Shown here: positions 17,747 through 28,737 of the stretch, in pieces
How the letters are laid out: every line of letters starts with the position of its first letter
How positions within the stretch are numbered: the first letter of the stretch is position 1
Assembly (NCBI RefSeq): GCF_004359965.1
Contig: NZ_SMRQ01000006.1
Span: 1 to 52,942 of the forward strand
Length of the DNA: 52,942 nt
Direction of reading: 5' to 3'
DNA from: Cognatilysobacter segetis
Lineage (GTDB): Bacteria > Pseudomonadota > Gammaproteobacteria > Xanthomonadales > Xanthomonadaceae
Notes under the pieces: generated by a model
What the model was told of the DNA's origin: nothing
The model's input: the letters and a program-made list of their open reading frames with translations, nothing else
Database searches by the model: none
Program-made: the position numbers and the translations under genes

Positions 17747-20243
17747 GTGACGTTTCCCATCGATCCGCTGCTGCCGCGCATCCGCGCGTCGCTCGACGTG
17801 CATCCGCGCCTGGTGCTGGAGGCGCCACCCGGCGCGGGCAAGACCACGCAGGTGCCGCCGGCGCTGCTGGAGGCGCCGTGGCTCGAGGGCCGGAAGATCC
17901 TGATGCTCGAGCCGCGCCGCGTCGCCGCGCGTGCGGCCGCGATGTTCATGGCGAAGCAGCGCGGCGAGGACGTCGGCCACACCGTCGGCTACCGCATCCG
18001 CTTCGAGAACCGCGTTTCCGCGCAGACGCGGATCGAGGTCGTCACCGAAGGCATCCTCACCCGCATGCTGCAGGACGATCCGATGCTCGAGGGCGTCGGC
18101 GCGATCCTGTTCGACGAATTCCACGAGCGCCACATGGCGGCCGACCTCGGCCTCGCGCTCGCGCTCGACGTGCAGGCACAGCTGCGCGAGGACCTGCGCA
18201 GCGTGGTGATGTCCGCGACGCTCGACGGCGAGCGGCTCGCGACGTTCCTCGACGCGCCGCGGCTCTCCAGCGAGGGCCGCGGCTTTCCGGTCGACATTTC
18301 GCACTTCCCCGCGCGTCGCGACGAGAAGACCGAGCACCAGCTGCGGCGTGCGATCGAGCACGCGCTCGCCGCGCATCCCGGCGACGTGCTGGTGTTCCTG
18401 CCCGGCCAGCGCGAGATCGCACGCGTGCATCAGCTGGTCGAGCATGTCGATGCCGAGGTGCTCGCGCTGCACGGCGAGCTGCCGGTCGAGCAGCAGTCGC
18501 GCGTGCTGCAGCCGTCGCCCGATGCGCGCCGCCGCGTCGTGCTCGCGACCAACGTCGCCGAATCGAGCGTCACCCTGCCCGGCGTGCGCGTCGTGATCGA
18601 CACCGGCCTCGCGCGCGAGCCGCGCTTCGATCCGGTGAGCGGATTCTCGCGGCTGGACGTCGTATCGATCGCGCAGGCCTCGGCGGACCAGCGCGCCGGC
18701 CGCGCCGGCCGCGTGTCGGAGGGCTGGGCGTATCGGTTGTGGCCGCAGTCGCAACGGCTGGAGGCGCAGCGGCGGCCGGAGATCGCGCAGGTCGACCTGT
18801 CGGGCCTCGCGCTCGAGCTCGCGCTGTGGGGCGGCGAGCTGCGTTTTCCCGATGCGCTACCGACCGGCGCGCTCAACGCCGCGCGCGACCTGCTGCAGCG
18901 GCTGGGCGCGCTCGACGGCACGACGGTGACGCCGCTCGGCAAGCGCATGCTCGCGCTCGGCACGCATCCGCGGCTGGCCGCGATGCTGCTCGCGCCGCGC
19001 GACGCACGCGAGCAGGCGCTGGCCTGCGACCTCGCCGCGCTCATCGAGGCGCGCGATCCGTTGTGGGCGTCGCCCGGCCGGCCGCGCAGCGACGCGCTCG
19101 CCGATCGCTGGCAGGCGCTGGCCGCATTCCGCGCCGGCCGCGTGCCGGTCGATGCCTCGCGCAGCGCGCTCGCGCAGATCGACCAGGCCGCGAAGCAATG
19201 GCGCCGCCGCCTGCGCCTCGACGCATCGCCGCCCCCGCATGCTCCCGCGCACCTGCTCGGCGACGTGCTGCTGCACGCGTTTCCCGATCGCATCGCGCGC
19301 CAGCATCCGGCCGACGCAGTGCGTTACCAGCTCGCGACCGGCCGCACCGTGCGCCTGTTCGACGACTCGCTGCTGCGCGGCGAGCCGTGGCTGGTCGTCA
19401 ACGAGCTGCGCGACGAGCTGCGCGACGCGCGCATCCTGCAGGCCGCGCCGCTCGACGAGGCCCGGCTGGAACGTGAATTCCCGCAGCGCTTCGTCAACGA
19501 GGATCGCGTGGTCTGGGACGCCGCTGCGCGCGCGATCGCCGCGGTGCGCGAGCGTCGCTTCGACCGCATCGTGCTGGAATCGAAGCCGCTGCCGCGGCCG
19601 GATCCGTCGCGCTATGCGGATGCGTTGGTCGACGCGGTGCGCCAGTTGGGAATTGATGCGTTGCCGTGGACGGAGTCGCTGCGGCAGTGGCGCGCGCGTG
19701 CGCTGCCTGCGTGCGTGGATGCCGGAACTCGCCGACGCGCTGCCCGACCTGTCCGACGACACGTTGCTCGCGACGCTCGACACGTGGCTCAAGCCCGCGC
19801 TCACCGGCAAGACGCGCCTGGACGCGTTGTCGGAACAGGATCTCGGCGAGGCGTTGAAGTCGGGCGTCGACTGGACCACGCGCCCGCGCATCGACGCGCT
19901 CGCGCCGCTGCGCATCGCCGTGCCGTCCGGGCTCGAGCGCGCGATCACGTACGCGGTCGACGCGGACGGCACGCCGCAGTCGCCGGTGCTCGCGGTGAAG
20001 CTGCAGGAACTCTTCGGCTTGGCCGACACGCCGCGCATCGCCGACGGCCGCGTGCCGATCACGCTGCACCTGCTGTCGCCCGCCGGGCGCCCTCTGCAGG
20101 TCACGCAGGACCTGCGCGGCTTCTGGGAGCGCACGTCTCCGGAAGTGAAGAAGGAAATGAAGGGCCGCTACCCGAAGCACCCGTGGCCGGACGATCCGTG
20201 GACGGCCACCGCGACGCATCGCGCGAAGCCGCGCGGAACCTAG
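17747..20243 (+). pseudogene. hrpB: ATP-dependent helicase HrpB, apparent frameshift near 19691-19700
   Basis: The first 650 or so codons (GTG start 17747) give a clear HrpB DEAH/DExH helicase: APPGAGKTT (26-34), DEFH (124-127), SAT (157-159) and QRAGRAGR (316-323). After LPWTESLRQWRARA the frame loses homology. The expected continuation (LRAWMPELADALPDLSDD, onward to FWERTSPEVKKEMKGRYP and a TAG at 20243) is in the next frame. The switch falls at a CG-repeat (19691-19698): loss of one CG pair, or gain of one base, would explain it. The combined product is about 830 residues, normal for HrpB. It may be a real mutation or a sequencing error in a GC-rich run. HrpB is usually dispensable. Confidence 0.85.
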
Positions 20244-20395
20244 CCGCCGGCGCGGCCCGGCACGGCGGCTGCACGCATCGCGGAACGCCGCGCCGTGCGA
20301 ACCGGCAAGCAGCCGTTCAGCCCCATGCCGCGCTTGTCACGCCGTTTCGACGAACCCGGCGGAACATGGTGCGCCTCACCCTCAAGGACATCGAT

Positions 20396-20815
20396 ATGAC
20401 TACGCTGGATTCCCTGTCCGAACGCGCACTGGGCCTGGCCGGGCACGCGGGTGATTCGCTGCGCGGGCTCGCCCCGAAGGCCTCCACGCTGCTCAATGCC
20501 GGCATGAAGATGGGCGCTGCCCGTGCCGGCGCGCGCGCCGGCCTGATGGTCGTCCGTCGCAATCCGGTCATCGCCGTCGCCACGCTCGCCGGCGCCGGCC
20601 TGCTCTGGTATGCCGCGCGCCGCCGCGCACGCCGCGCCGAGGCCGGCAATGGCCAGACGCTGGAAGGCAGCTCGCGCCGCATCGAGACCCGCTCGGGCGA
20701 CAGCGAAACGGCCGGTCGCACGCGCACCCGCGCCCCGCGCAAGGCGGCCGGCACGCGCCGCGCGTCGGGCAGCCGTTCGCGCACCGCGAACCGCGAGTCG
20801 CGCACGGAGCACTGA
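20396..20815 (+). CDS. Hypothetical single-pass membrane protein with basic tail
   Basis: 139 residues from the ATG at 20396, which has AAGGA 7 bases upstream. An in-frame ATG at 20366 is a possible earlier start. An N-terminal amphipathic region (SLSERALGLAGHAGDSLRGL) precedes a membrane helix at about 55-73 (NPVIAVATLAGAGLLWYA). After that comes a 65-residue Arg/Ser/Thr/Ala-rich, strongly basic tail. No family is recognised. The tail composition could bind nucleic acid or polyanions, but this is a guess. It lies in the same frame as the broken hrpB, so software may wrongly fuse the two. Confidence 0.65.
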   Translation: MTTLDSLSERALGLAGHAGDSLRGLAPKASTLLNAGMKMGAARAGARAGLMVVRRNPVIAVATLAGAGLLWYAARRRARRAEAGNGQTLEGSSRRIETRSGDSETAGRTRTRAPRKAAGTRRASGSRSRTANRESRTEH

Positions 20816-20855
20816 GGCCCCCGTTTCAGCCGACGGTCGGCCCGGGCCGACCCGC

Positions 20856-20880
20856 GATGCCGCCGGCTTCCGGCGGCATC
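20856..20880 (+). terminator. Hairpin terminator after the basic-tail membrane protein
   Basis: GATGCCGCCGG and CCGGCGGCATC form a perfect 11-bp stem with a CTT loop, 40 bases past the stop codon. A short weak T stretch follows (GTCGTTTCTGG). The rest of the gap to 21029 holds two copies of GATCGATC (20919-20926 and 20964-20971) and a small 6-bp hairpin (20987-21003), but no gene. Confidence 0.65.
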
Positions 20881-21029
20881 GTCGTTTCTGGACCGTGGAC
20901 GCAGTCGCGCGCGCGATTGATCGATCGGCGCGTCGCCGCGTGATGGGTCAGGGAATCGCGAACGATCGATCCGGTCCGGGCGGCCTGCCGATCCGGCATC
21001 GGCCCACGCGCGAGCCGGTGGCGGCGGCG

Positions 21030-22115
21030 TCAGGTCGCCTGCGGCAGCTCGATCACGAAGCGCGCGCCGCCGTTCTTGCGGTCCTCGTACCAGAGCTGCC
21101 CGCCTGCCTTCTGGATGATCTGCTTCGCGAGCGACAGGCCGAGACCCGAGGAGATGCCGTCGTCGCCCTCGTGCAGGCGCACGAACGGCTTGAACAGCTC
21201 GCGCTGCTTGGAGGCGGGGATGCCGGGGCCGCGGTCGGCCACGACGAGCTGCCAGTAGCCCGGCGCGCCGGGCAGCCCGGCGATCGTGAGCTCCGCGTCG
21301 GGCGCGTACTTCATCGCGTTGGTGATCAGGTTCTCGCTCACCTGGCGCAGCACGCGCTCGTCGATGCGCACGTGCACGTCCTGCGCCGGGCGCTGCACCT
21401 GCACGTGGATGCCGCGCGCCTCGAGCTGGTATTCGTAACGCTGCACCAGCCAGTCGATGGTCTCGGTAAGCGACGCGCTGGGCGCGGCGGCGCCGTCCTC
21501 GCCACGGCCCGCGCTTTCGAGGTACTGGCGGATGTAGCCGAGCGCGTCGGTCGCGCTCTCGTGGATCATCGACATGTAGCGCGGCACGCGCTCGGGCTTG
21601 GTGGCGCCGCTGATCAGCATCTCGCTGGCGAACAGCACCGACGAGAGCGGGTTCTTGAGGTCGTGCGCGACCAGGTTGACCAGCTCCTGGCGCTCGCGCG
21701 CCACGCGCTCGAGGCGGTCGCGGGTGAGCTTCAGACCCACGTGCGCGGACACGCGCGCGAGCAGCTCCTCGGGCAGGAAGGGCTTCGTGACGTAGTCGAC
21801 CGCGCCGGCGTCGAACGCGCGCAGCAGCAGGTCGCGGTCCTGCGCGGCGGTGACGAACACCACGGGCAGGCTCGGCGGCGCGGCGCCGGCGCGCATTTCC
21901 TCGAGCACCTGGAACCCGTCCATGCCCGGCATCATCATGTCGAGCAGCACGAGGTCCGGCGGGTCGGTCTCGCAGATGTCCAGCGCCTTCGGGCCGCTGT
22001 CGGCGGTCACCACCTCGTAGCCCTGGCGCGACAGCAGCATGCCGACGACGCGCAGGTTCGCCGGCTGGTCGTCGACGACCAGGATCCTCGCGGCGTTACC
22101 GGTGGAAGTGACCAT
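21030..22115 (-). CDS. Receiver-first histidine kinase (hybrid response regulator/kinase)
   Basis: 361 residues, soluble, with no membrane segment. An N-terminal receiver domain (about 10-125) carries the acidic pair DD (15-16), phosphoacceptor D59 (VLLDMMMPGMDG) and K111. A HisKA domain follows with H151 in the H-box HDLKNPL. A HATPase domain comes last, with N-box ENLITNAMKYAP, DRGPGIP and SSGLGLSLAK. Placing the receiver first and lacking any sensor region suggests that it takes its signal from another kinase or protein. No cognate response regulator is adjacent. It is monocistronic, between two minus-strand and plus-strand neighbours. Confidence 0.92.
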   Translation of the reverse strand: MVTSTGNAARILVVDDQPANLRVVGMLLSRQGYEVVTADSGPKALDICETDPPDLVLLDMMMPGMDGFQVLEEMRAGAAPPSLPVVFVTAAQDRDLLLRAFDAGAVDYVTKPFLPEELLARVSAHVGLKLTRDRLERVARERQELVNLVAHDLKNPLSSVLFASEMLISGATKPERVPRYMSMIHESATDALGYIRQYLESAGRGEDGAAAPSASLTETIDWLVQRYEYQLEARGIHVQVQRPAQDVHVRIDERVLRQVSENLITNAMKYAPDAELTIAGLPGAPGYWQLVVADRGPGIPASKQRELFKPFVRLHEGDDGISSGLGLSLAKQIIQKAGGQLWYEDRKNGGARFVIELPQAT

Positions 22116-22209
22116 TCGTTCTCGCGCTCGTGCGCCGTCCGTGACGCATTCAGGAACCGTCGACCTTAGCAGACGGGTTCCGGTTTATGCCGTGAGACCT
22201 ATTCAGTTT

Positions 22210-22226
22210 CGGTGAACGATTCACCG
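22210..22226 (-). terminator. Small hairpin after rluE
   Basis: CGGTGAA-CGA-TTCACCG is a perfect 7-bp stem with a 3-base loop, 7 bases beyond the rluE stop. It could end the 24215-22233 operon or be an operator for the kinase gene that follows. No T tract is present. Confidence 0.35.
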
Positions 22227-22232
22227 CCTCCT

Positions 22233-22772
22233 TCACGCGTCGAGGCGACGCCACGCGCCGGGCGCGAGTTCGCCGAGCCGATGCGCGCCGATCGCCACGC
22301 GCACGAGCCGCAGCGTGGGCAGCCCGACCGCGGCGGTCATGCGCCGCACCTGGCGATTGCGGCCCTCGGTGATGATGATCTCGAGCCATGCATCGGGCAC
22401 CGTCTTGCGGAACCGCACCGGCGGGTCGCGCGGCCACAGCGGCGGCGCGTCGACGCGGCGCGCCTGCGCCGGACGGGTCGGTCCGTCGGTGAGTTCGACG
22501 CCGCGCCGCAACGCCTCGAGTTGCGCGGGCTGCGGCTCGCCCTCCACCTGCACGAGGTAGGTCTTGGGCTGCTTGTGGCGCGGGTCGGTGAGGCGGTGCG
22601 CGAGCGCGCCGTCGTCGGTGAGCAGCAGCAGGCCCTCGCTGTCGTGGTCGAGGCGGCCGGCCGGGTAGACGTCCGGCGGCAGCCCGAAGCCCGCGAGCGT
22701 CGGCCGCGGCGGCGTGCTGCGATCGGTGAACTGGCAGAGCACGCCGTAGGGCTTGTTGAAGGCGATCAGCAT
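22233..22772 (-). CDS. rluE: 23S rRNA pseudouridine synthase RluE
   Basis: 179 residues from the ATG at 22772; the open frame runs further upstream but only opposite another gene. The start MLIAFNKPYGVLCQFTD, the catalytic motif GRLDHDSEGLLLLT (Asp42), the LWPRDPPVRFRK segment and EGRNRQVRRMTA match E. coli RluE closely. RluE makes pseudouridine at position 2457 of 23S rRNA in E. coli. There is no S4 domain, as expected for RluE. It overlaps the upstream membrane protein gene by 7 bases, so the two are likely co-translated. Confidence 0.92.
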   Translation of the reverse strand: MLIAFNKPYGVLCQFTDRSTPPRPTLAGFGLPPDVYPAGRLDHDSEGLLLLTDDGALAHRLTDPRHKQPKTYLVQVEGEPQPAQLEALRRGVELTDGPTRPAQARRVDAPPLWPRDPPVRFRKTVPDAWLEIIITEGRNRQVRRMTAAVGLPTLRLVRVAIGAHRLGELAPGAWRRLDA

Positions 22773-23371
22773 GCGGAGGCGGAAATCCGGGCGTCCGCGG
22801 CGTCGCGGCGGTTCTGGCGCCACACCACGATGCCCGCGGCGAGATACAGCGCCGCCATCGCCGCGGGGATCGCCACGTTCGCGACCGACGTCGCCCCGGC
22901 CTGCAGCGCCGCGCCCGTCGCCACGCTCGCGACGCCCAGCGCGTGGTACGCCGGCGCGCGGTACAGCCAGCCGTAGGGCAGGAAATGCGCGCCGAGCGAC
23001 GCCGCCAGCGCGAATGCGACGAGGTCGGTGCGCAGCCACAGCAGCGCGACCAGCAGCGGCCAGCCGAGCATCTGCCCCACCGTGAGGGCCCCCACCAGCC
23101 CGCGCAGCTCGCTGCCGCGCGCGGTGAGGTCGCCGCCGAACGCGCGGTTGCACAGCCAGCCGGCGGGGTACACCAGCGCACCGCCGACGAGGAAGCACAC
23201 GCCGAGCGGCGTCGGATCGAGGCCCGCGAACCGCGCGACGCCCGCCACCGCCAGCCAGAACGCGGCCGAGGCCAGCGTCATGCCGACGCCGCGGCGGGTG
23301 ATCGCGACCAGCCGCGCGCGCGCGATGCCGAGCGGCACGCGCGCCGCCCAGCCCGGCAACGCCTCAGGCAC
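22766..23371 (-). CDS. Uncharacterised multi-spanning membrane protein
   Basis: 201 residues with about six hydrophobic segments: LASAAFWLAVAGVARFAG, PLGVCFLVGGALVYPAGW, GALTVGQMLGWPLLVALLWL, LVAFALAASLGAHFLPYGWLY, ALGVASVATGAALQAG and VAIPAAMAALYLAAGIVVW. The SLGAHFLPYGWLYR block looks conserved, but I cannot name a family with confidence. It overlaps the lipoprotein gene upstream by 8 bases and rluE downstream by 7, giving a three-gene operon. No function is evident. Confidence 0.75.
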   Translation of the reverse strand: MPEALPGWAARVPLGIARARLVAITRRGVGMTLASAAFWLAVAGVARFAGLDPTPLGVCFLVGGALVYPAGWLCNRAFGGDLTARGSELRGLVGALTVGQMLGWPLLVALLWLRTDLVAFALAASLGAHFLPYGWLYRAPAYHALGVASVATGAALQAGATSVANVAIPAAMAALYLAAGIVVWRQNRRDAADARISASAC

Positions 23372-24215
23372 GCGGCTTGACGAAGCGCAGCGTCATGCGA
23401 TCGCTCTCGCCGATCGCCTTGTACTTCGCGTCGTCCTTGGCGTCGTGCTGGTTGGTCGGCGGCAGCATCCACACGCCGCCGGGATGGTCCTTGGTATCGC
23501 GCGGGTTCGCGTTGACCTCGCTCTGCCCGTCGAGCACGATGCCGGCGGCCTGAGCCATCGCGATCACCTGCTGCTGGCCGACGTAGCCGGACTTGTCGTC
23601 GGCGGCGACGTCCGCCTTCGCGCGGTGCTCGACCACGCCGAGCACGCCGCCGGGCTTGAGCACGTCGTAGAAGCCTTTGAACATCGACGGCGCGGTGCCG
23701 GCCATGCGCCAGTTGTGCACGTTGCGGAAGGTCAGCACGACGTCGGCCGAACCGGCCGGGCCGAACACCGGCGCCTTCGGATCGAAGCCGACGATGCGCG
23801 CGCGGTCGTAATGCGCGGGATCCGCGGCGAACTTCTGTGCGAGCACGTCGCGGTTCTTGGCGTAGTAGGCGCGCGACTTCTCGTTCGATTGCGAGGCCGG
23901 ATCGACCACCGCGGCGACGTACTGGCCGTTCCCACGCAGGTAGGGCGCGAGGATCTCGCTGTACCAACCCGGCGACGGCGTGATCTCGATGACGGTCTGG
24001 TCGCCGCGCACGCCGAAGAAGCTCAGTGTCTGCTTCGGATGGCGCCAGGCATCGCGCGCTACGTTGGCGGGGTCGCGCCACGCGCCGGCGATCGCCTCGT
24101 CGAGCGCGGCGCCCGTCCCGTTGGCGACCATCGAGGGCGCGGTATCGGCCGGCGTGCTGGCGCAGCCGGCGAGGAGCAGGGACGACGACAGCACGGCGAG
24201 CAGGAGCGGGCGCAT
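23364..24215 (-). CDS. Methyltransferase-like lipoprotein
   Basis: 283 residues. The signal peptide ends in the lipobox LLLAGC (Cys18), so the mature protein should be lipid-anchored outside the cytoplasm. The rest looks like a class I SAM-dependent methyltransferase of the COG4798 type: TVIEITPSPGWYSEILAPYL at the usual motif I position, VLTFRNVHNW and FYDVLKPGGVLGVVEHR. Motif I has no GxGxG; it reads EITPSPGWY. SAM is not normally found in the periplasm, so either the signal is not used, the protein has another substrate, or it has lost activity. It is first gene of an overlapping operon with a membrane protein and rluE. Confidence 0.8.
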   Translation of the reverse strand: MRPLLLAVLSSSLLLAGCASTPADTAPSMVANGTGAALDEAIAGAWRDPANVARDAWRHPKQTLSFFGVRGDQTVIEITPSPGWYSEILAPYLRGNGQYVAAVVDPASQSNEKSRAYYAKNRDVLAQKFAADPAHYDRARIVGFDPKAPVFGPAGSADVVLTFRNVHNWRMAGTAPSMFKGFYDVLKPGGVLGVVEHRAKADVAADDKSGYVGQQQVIAMAQAAGIVLDGQSEVNANPRDTKDHPGGVWMLPPTNQHDAKDDAKYKAIGESDRMTLRFVKPRA

Positions 24216-24348
24216 GGCGGCTTCCGGTAGCGACGGGTGGCCGCGAGCTTACCGCCAGCGCACGGCCGCCTTCGAATCGACACGCGGTCGGCATCGGCCT
24301 GTCATGCGGGCGCGCCAGGCTGGCGTGGATCCGACACGGAACCGCGCC

Positions 24349-24516
24349 ATGCCCCTCGACGACGAACACGACCCCGCCGCCGTCTTCTCGCCCGGGCACT
24401 GGCCGGTCTTCGGGCACGCCGCGCCGTGGCGACCGGCCCGCGTCCACGCCGCGCCCGGCGAGGCCCCGGCCGCCGACACCGTCGACCAGGAATTCGAGGA
24501 GTACTTCTTCGAGTGA
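24349..24516 (+). CDS. Small acidic hypothetical protein
   Basis: 55 residues from an ATG at 24349. It starts MPLDDEHDPAAVFSPGHWP and ends in the acidic-aromatic tail DQEFEEYFFE. It is rich in Pro, Ala and Asp/Glu, with no membrane segment. Base use fits a coding frame, but the ribosome site is poor and no family is recognised. It points toward icd and ends just before a strong hairpin, which supports a real transcript. It may be a species-restricted small protein or a chance ORF. Confidence 0.45.
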   Translation: MPLDDEHDPAAVFSPGHWPVFGHAAPWRPARVHAAPGEAPAADTVDQEFEEYFFE

Positions 24517-24522
24517 GGCGGA

Positions 24523-24556
24523 CGCCGGGCGGAGGCAGCGGACGCCCCGCCCGGCG
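24523..24556. terminator. Hairpin between the small acidic ORF and icd
   Basis: CGCCGGGCGG (24523-24532) and CCGCCCGGCG (24547-24556) form a perfect 10-bp stem with a 14-base loop in the gap between two converging genes, as expected for a shared terminator. There is no clear T tract on either side. Confidence 0.5.
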
Positions 24557-24563
24557 ACGGGCC

Positions 24564-26924
<2,361 letters not shown>

Positions 26925-27599
26925 TCAGTGACCGCGCCGCATGGCCGCTTCGGCGGCGACGAAGGCGGCCGGCCAATCGGCGTCGAGTGCCCGTGTCCAG
27001 CGCCGCTCGCGCCAGTGCCCGCCGATGCGTTCGCCGAGCACGAGCCGAACGCGTCGCCCGTCGCTGGCGTCGACGGTCGCCTCGCGCAGCCTGAGCGGCC
27101 GGTCGCGGTGCCAGCCGTATTCGGCGGTCGTGCGGCCGCTGCCGCCGTGCGCCTCCAGGCGCAGGCGACGCCGCGCGCGGTCGACGTCGAAGAAGCCCGA
27201 CGACCGCGCCTGCAGCGCACCGAGCGCGCGATCGACCTCGAAGCGCCCGCGTGCCGGGCGGTAGCGGTAGACGGTGTAGGACGGCGCGCCGCCGAGCGCG
27301 TCGCGGCCGGTGCAGAGCGCGAGGTCGTCGAAGCCGTCGAAATCGAGGTCGGCCACGCGCAGCACGTCGGGGCGCGCGACGTCGCGCGCGGCCTCGGGGA
27401 ACGCACCGCGTAGGCGCTGCGGTCGCGCGCCGCCACGCGGCAGGACGTCGGCGACGAGCGTGCGCGGGCAGTCGTCGCGCACCTGGCCCGGTGCGCACCG
27501 CGCGTGGATCGACACGCGCACGTCGAACCGCGGCGATGCCGCGCGTTCGGTCCAGCCGCCGGCGATCGCGAGCGCCAGCACGACGTACGACAGGGTCAT
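26925..27599 (-). CDS. Secreted protein resembling the XAC2610 family
   Basis: 224 residues from the ATG at 27599; the longer open frame upstream lies opposite the SPFH gene. A hydrophobic start (SYVVLALAIAGGW) suggests export. The central ADLDFDGFDDLALCTG is an Asp-rich, EF-hand-like calcium loop of the type seen in FG-GAP-like repeats. With the following SYTVYRYRPARGRFEVD it recalls the XAC2610 group of Xanthomonas. XAC2610 is the immunity protein that blocks a type IV secretion killing effector in X. citri. No effector gene is beside this one, so an immunity role is only a possibility. The rest of the sequence is poorly recognisable. Confidence 0.7.
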   Translation of the reverse strand: MTLSYVVLALAIAGGWTERAASPRFDVRVSIHARCAPGQVRDDCPRTLVADVLPRGGARPQRLRGAFPEAARDVARPDVLRVADLDFDGFDDLALCTGRDALGGAPSYTVYRYRPARGRFEVDRALGALQARSSGFFDVDRARRRLRLEAHGGSGRTTAEYGWHRDRPLRLREATVDASDGRRVRLVLGERIGGHWRERRWTRALDADWPAAFVAAEAAMRRGH

Positions 27600-27644
27600 C
27601 GCAAGGCCTCCCGGGCGGCACGTGTCGCCGCCGCCGCGCCTGCC

Positions 27645-27650
27645 TAGAAT
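27645..27650 (+). promoter_or_regulatory. Candidate -10 of the SPFH/zinc-ribbon operon
   Basis: TAGAAT lies 46 bases upstream of the ATG at 27696, preceded by CC and followed by CGC. This resembles the -10 in front of hrpB. No good -35 is visible. AGGAGCAGGAC just before the ATG is a strong ribosome site. Confidence 0.4.
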
Positions 27651-27695
27651 CGCTCCGACCGGCGCGCCGCGCCAAACCCGTCGCAGGAGCAGGAC

Positions 27696-28736
27696 ATGGG
27701 CGTTCTGGATTTCATCAAGGGCCAGGCCATCGAGATCATCGAATGGACCGACGACTCGCGCGACACGCTGGCCTGGCGCTTCCCCGACGAGGACCGCGAG
27801 ATCAAGAACGGCGCGCAGCTGATCGTGAGCGACAGCCAGGCGGTGCAGTTCGTCGCCGCCGGCCAGTTCGCCGACCTGTTCGGGCCCGGCAAGCACACGC
27901 TGAAGACCGAGAACATCCCGATCCTGTCGCGGATCCTCGGCTGGAAATACGGCTTCGAGTCGCCGTTCAAGTGCGACGTCTACTACCTCAACACGCGCCT
28001 GTTCACCGGCAACAAGTGGGGCACCGCGAACCCGGTGATGATGCGCGACGCCGACTTCGGCCTCGTGCGGCTGCGCGCGTTCGGCACCTACGACTTCCGC
28101 ATCGTCGACGCGCCGAAGTTCCTGCGCGAGGTCGCCGGCACCGACCAGAACTTCCGCCTCGACGAGTTCGCCGACACGATGCGCTCGCGCATCGTCAGCG
28201 TGTTCACCGAGGCGCTGGCGACGGCGAAGATCCCGGCGCTCGACATCGCCACGCGCTACGGTGAGCTCGGCGACGCGCTGCTGCCGGTGGTCAACCCGAT
28301 CATGCAGGGCAAGTACGGGCTGGAGATCACCGCGTTCGTGGTCGAGAACGTGTCGGTGCCGCCGGAGGTCGAGCAGGCGATCGACAGACGCTCGGGCATG
28401 GCGGCGGTGGGCAACCTCAACGACTACGTGAAGTTCCAGATGGCCGGTGCGATGGGCCAGGGCGGCGGCAGCGTGGCCGCGGCGCCCGCCGAAATGGCGA
28501 TCGGCTTCGCGATGGCGCAGCAGATGGCGCAGGGCATGGGCGCGACCGCGTCGACGCCTGCGGCCACCGTGCCGCCGCTCGACGTGCTCACGCCCGAGCA
28601 GGCCGCGCAGGCGCTCGGCGTGTCGGCCGAGGACGTCGTCGCCGCGCTGGAGAAGGGCGAGCTGAAGGGCCGCAAGATCGGCAGCGCGTGGCGCATCGCG
28701 CGCGCGTCGCTGGACGAGTACCTGCGCGGCGCCTGA
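27696..28736 (+). CDS. SPFH/Band-7 domain protein with C-terminal excisionase-type helix-turn-helix
   Basis: 346 residues. The first 250 or so form an SPFH (band 7) domain of the YdjI/virion-core-like type: MGVLDFIKGQAIEIIEWTDD, FGPGKHTLKTENIPIL and YGLEITAFVVENVSVPPEVE are typical. A Gly/Ala/Met-rich linker (about 255-295) follows. The last 50 residues (LTPEQAAQALGVSAEDVVAA, then KIGSAWRIARASLDEYL) look like a MerR/excisionase DNA-binding fold. SPFH proteins build membrane-associated scaffolds. The C-terminal module may instead bind a protein partner. The zinc-ribbon gene begins two bases after the stop codon. Confidence 0.87.
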   Translation: MGVLDFIKGQAIEIIEWTDDSRDTLAWRFPDEDREIKNGAQLIVSDSQAVQFVAAGQFADLFGPGKHTLKTENIPILSRILGWKYGFESPFKCDVYYLNTRLFTGNKWGTANPVMMRDADFGLVRLRAFGTYDFRIVDAPKFLREVAGTDQNFRLDEFADTMRSRIVSVFTEALATAKIPALDIATRYGELGDALLPVVNPIMQGKYGLEITAFVVENVSVPPEVEQAIDRRSGMAAVGNLNDYVKFQMAGAMGQGGGSVAAAPAEMAIGFAMAQQMAQGMGATASTPAATVPPLDVLTPEQAAQALGVSAEDVVAALEKGELKGRKIGSAWRIARASLDEYLRGA

Positions 28737-28737
28737 C

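Noticed and set aside
17747-20815. Single 1022-residue HrpB fusion protein
   Set aside because: HrpB homology switches frame near 19691. The later part of the long frame before 20396 is Arg/His-rich noise, and the last part is a separate gene.
20919-20971. Two copies of GATCGATC 45 bases apart in the gap before the kinase gene
   Set aside because: An 8-base palindrome of this composition is expected often by chance in this genome type, and no extended symmetry or element supports a function.
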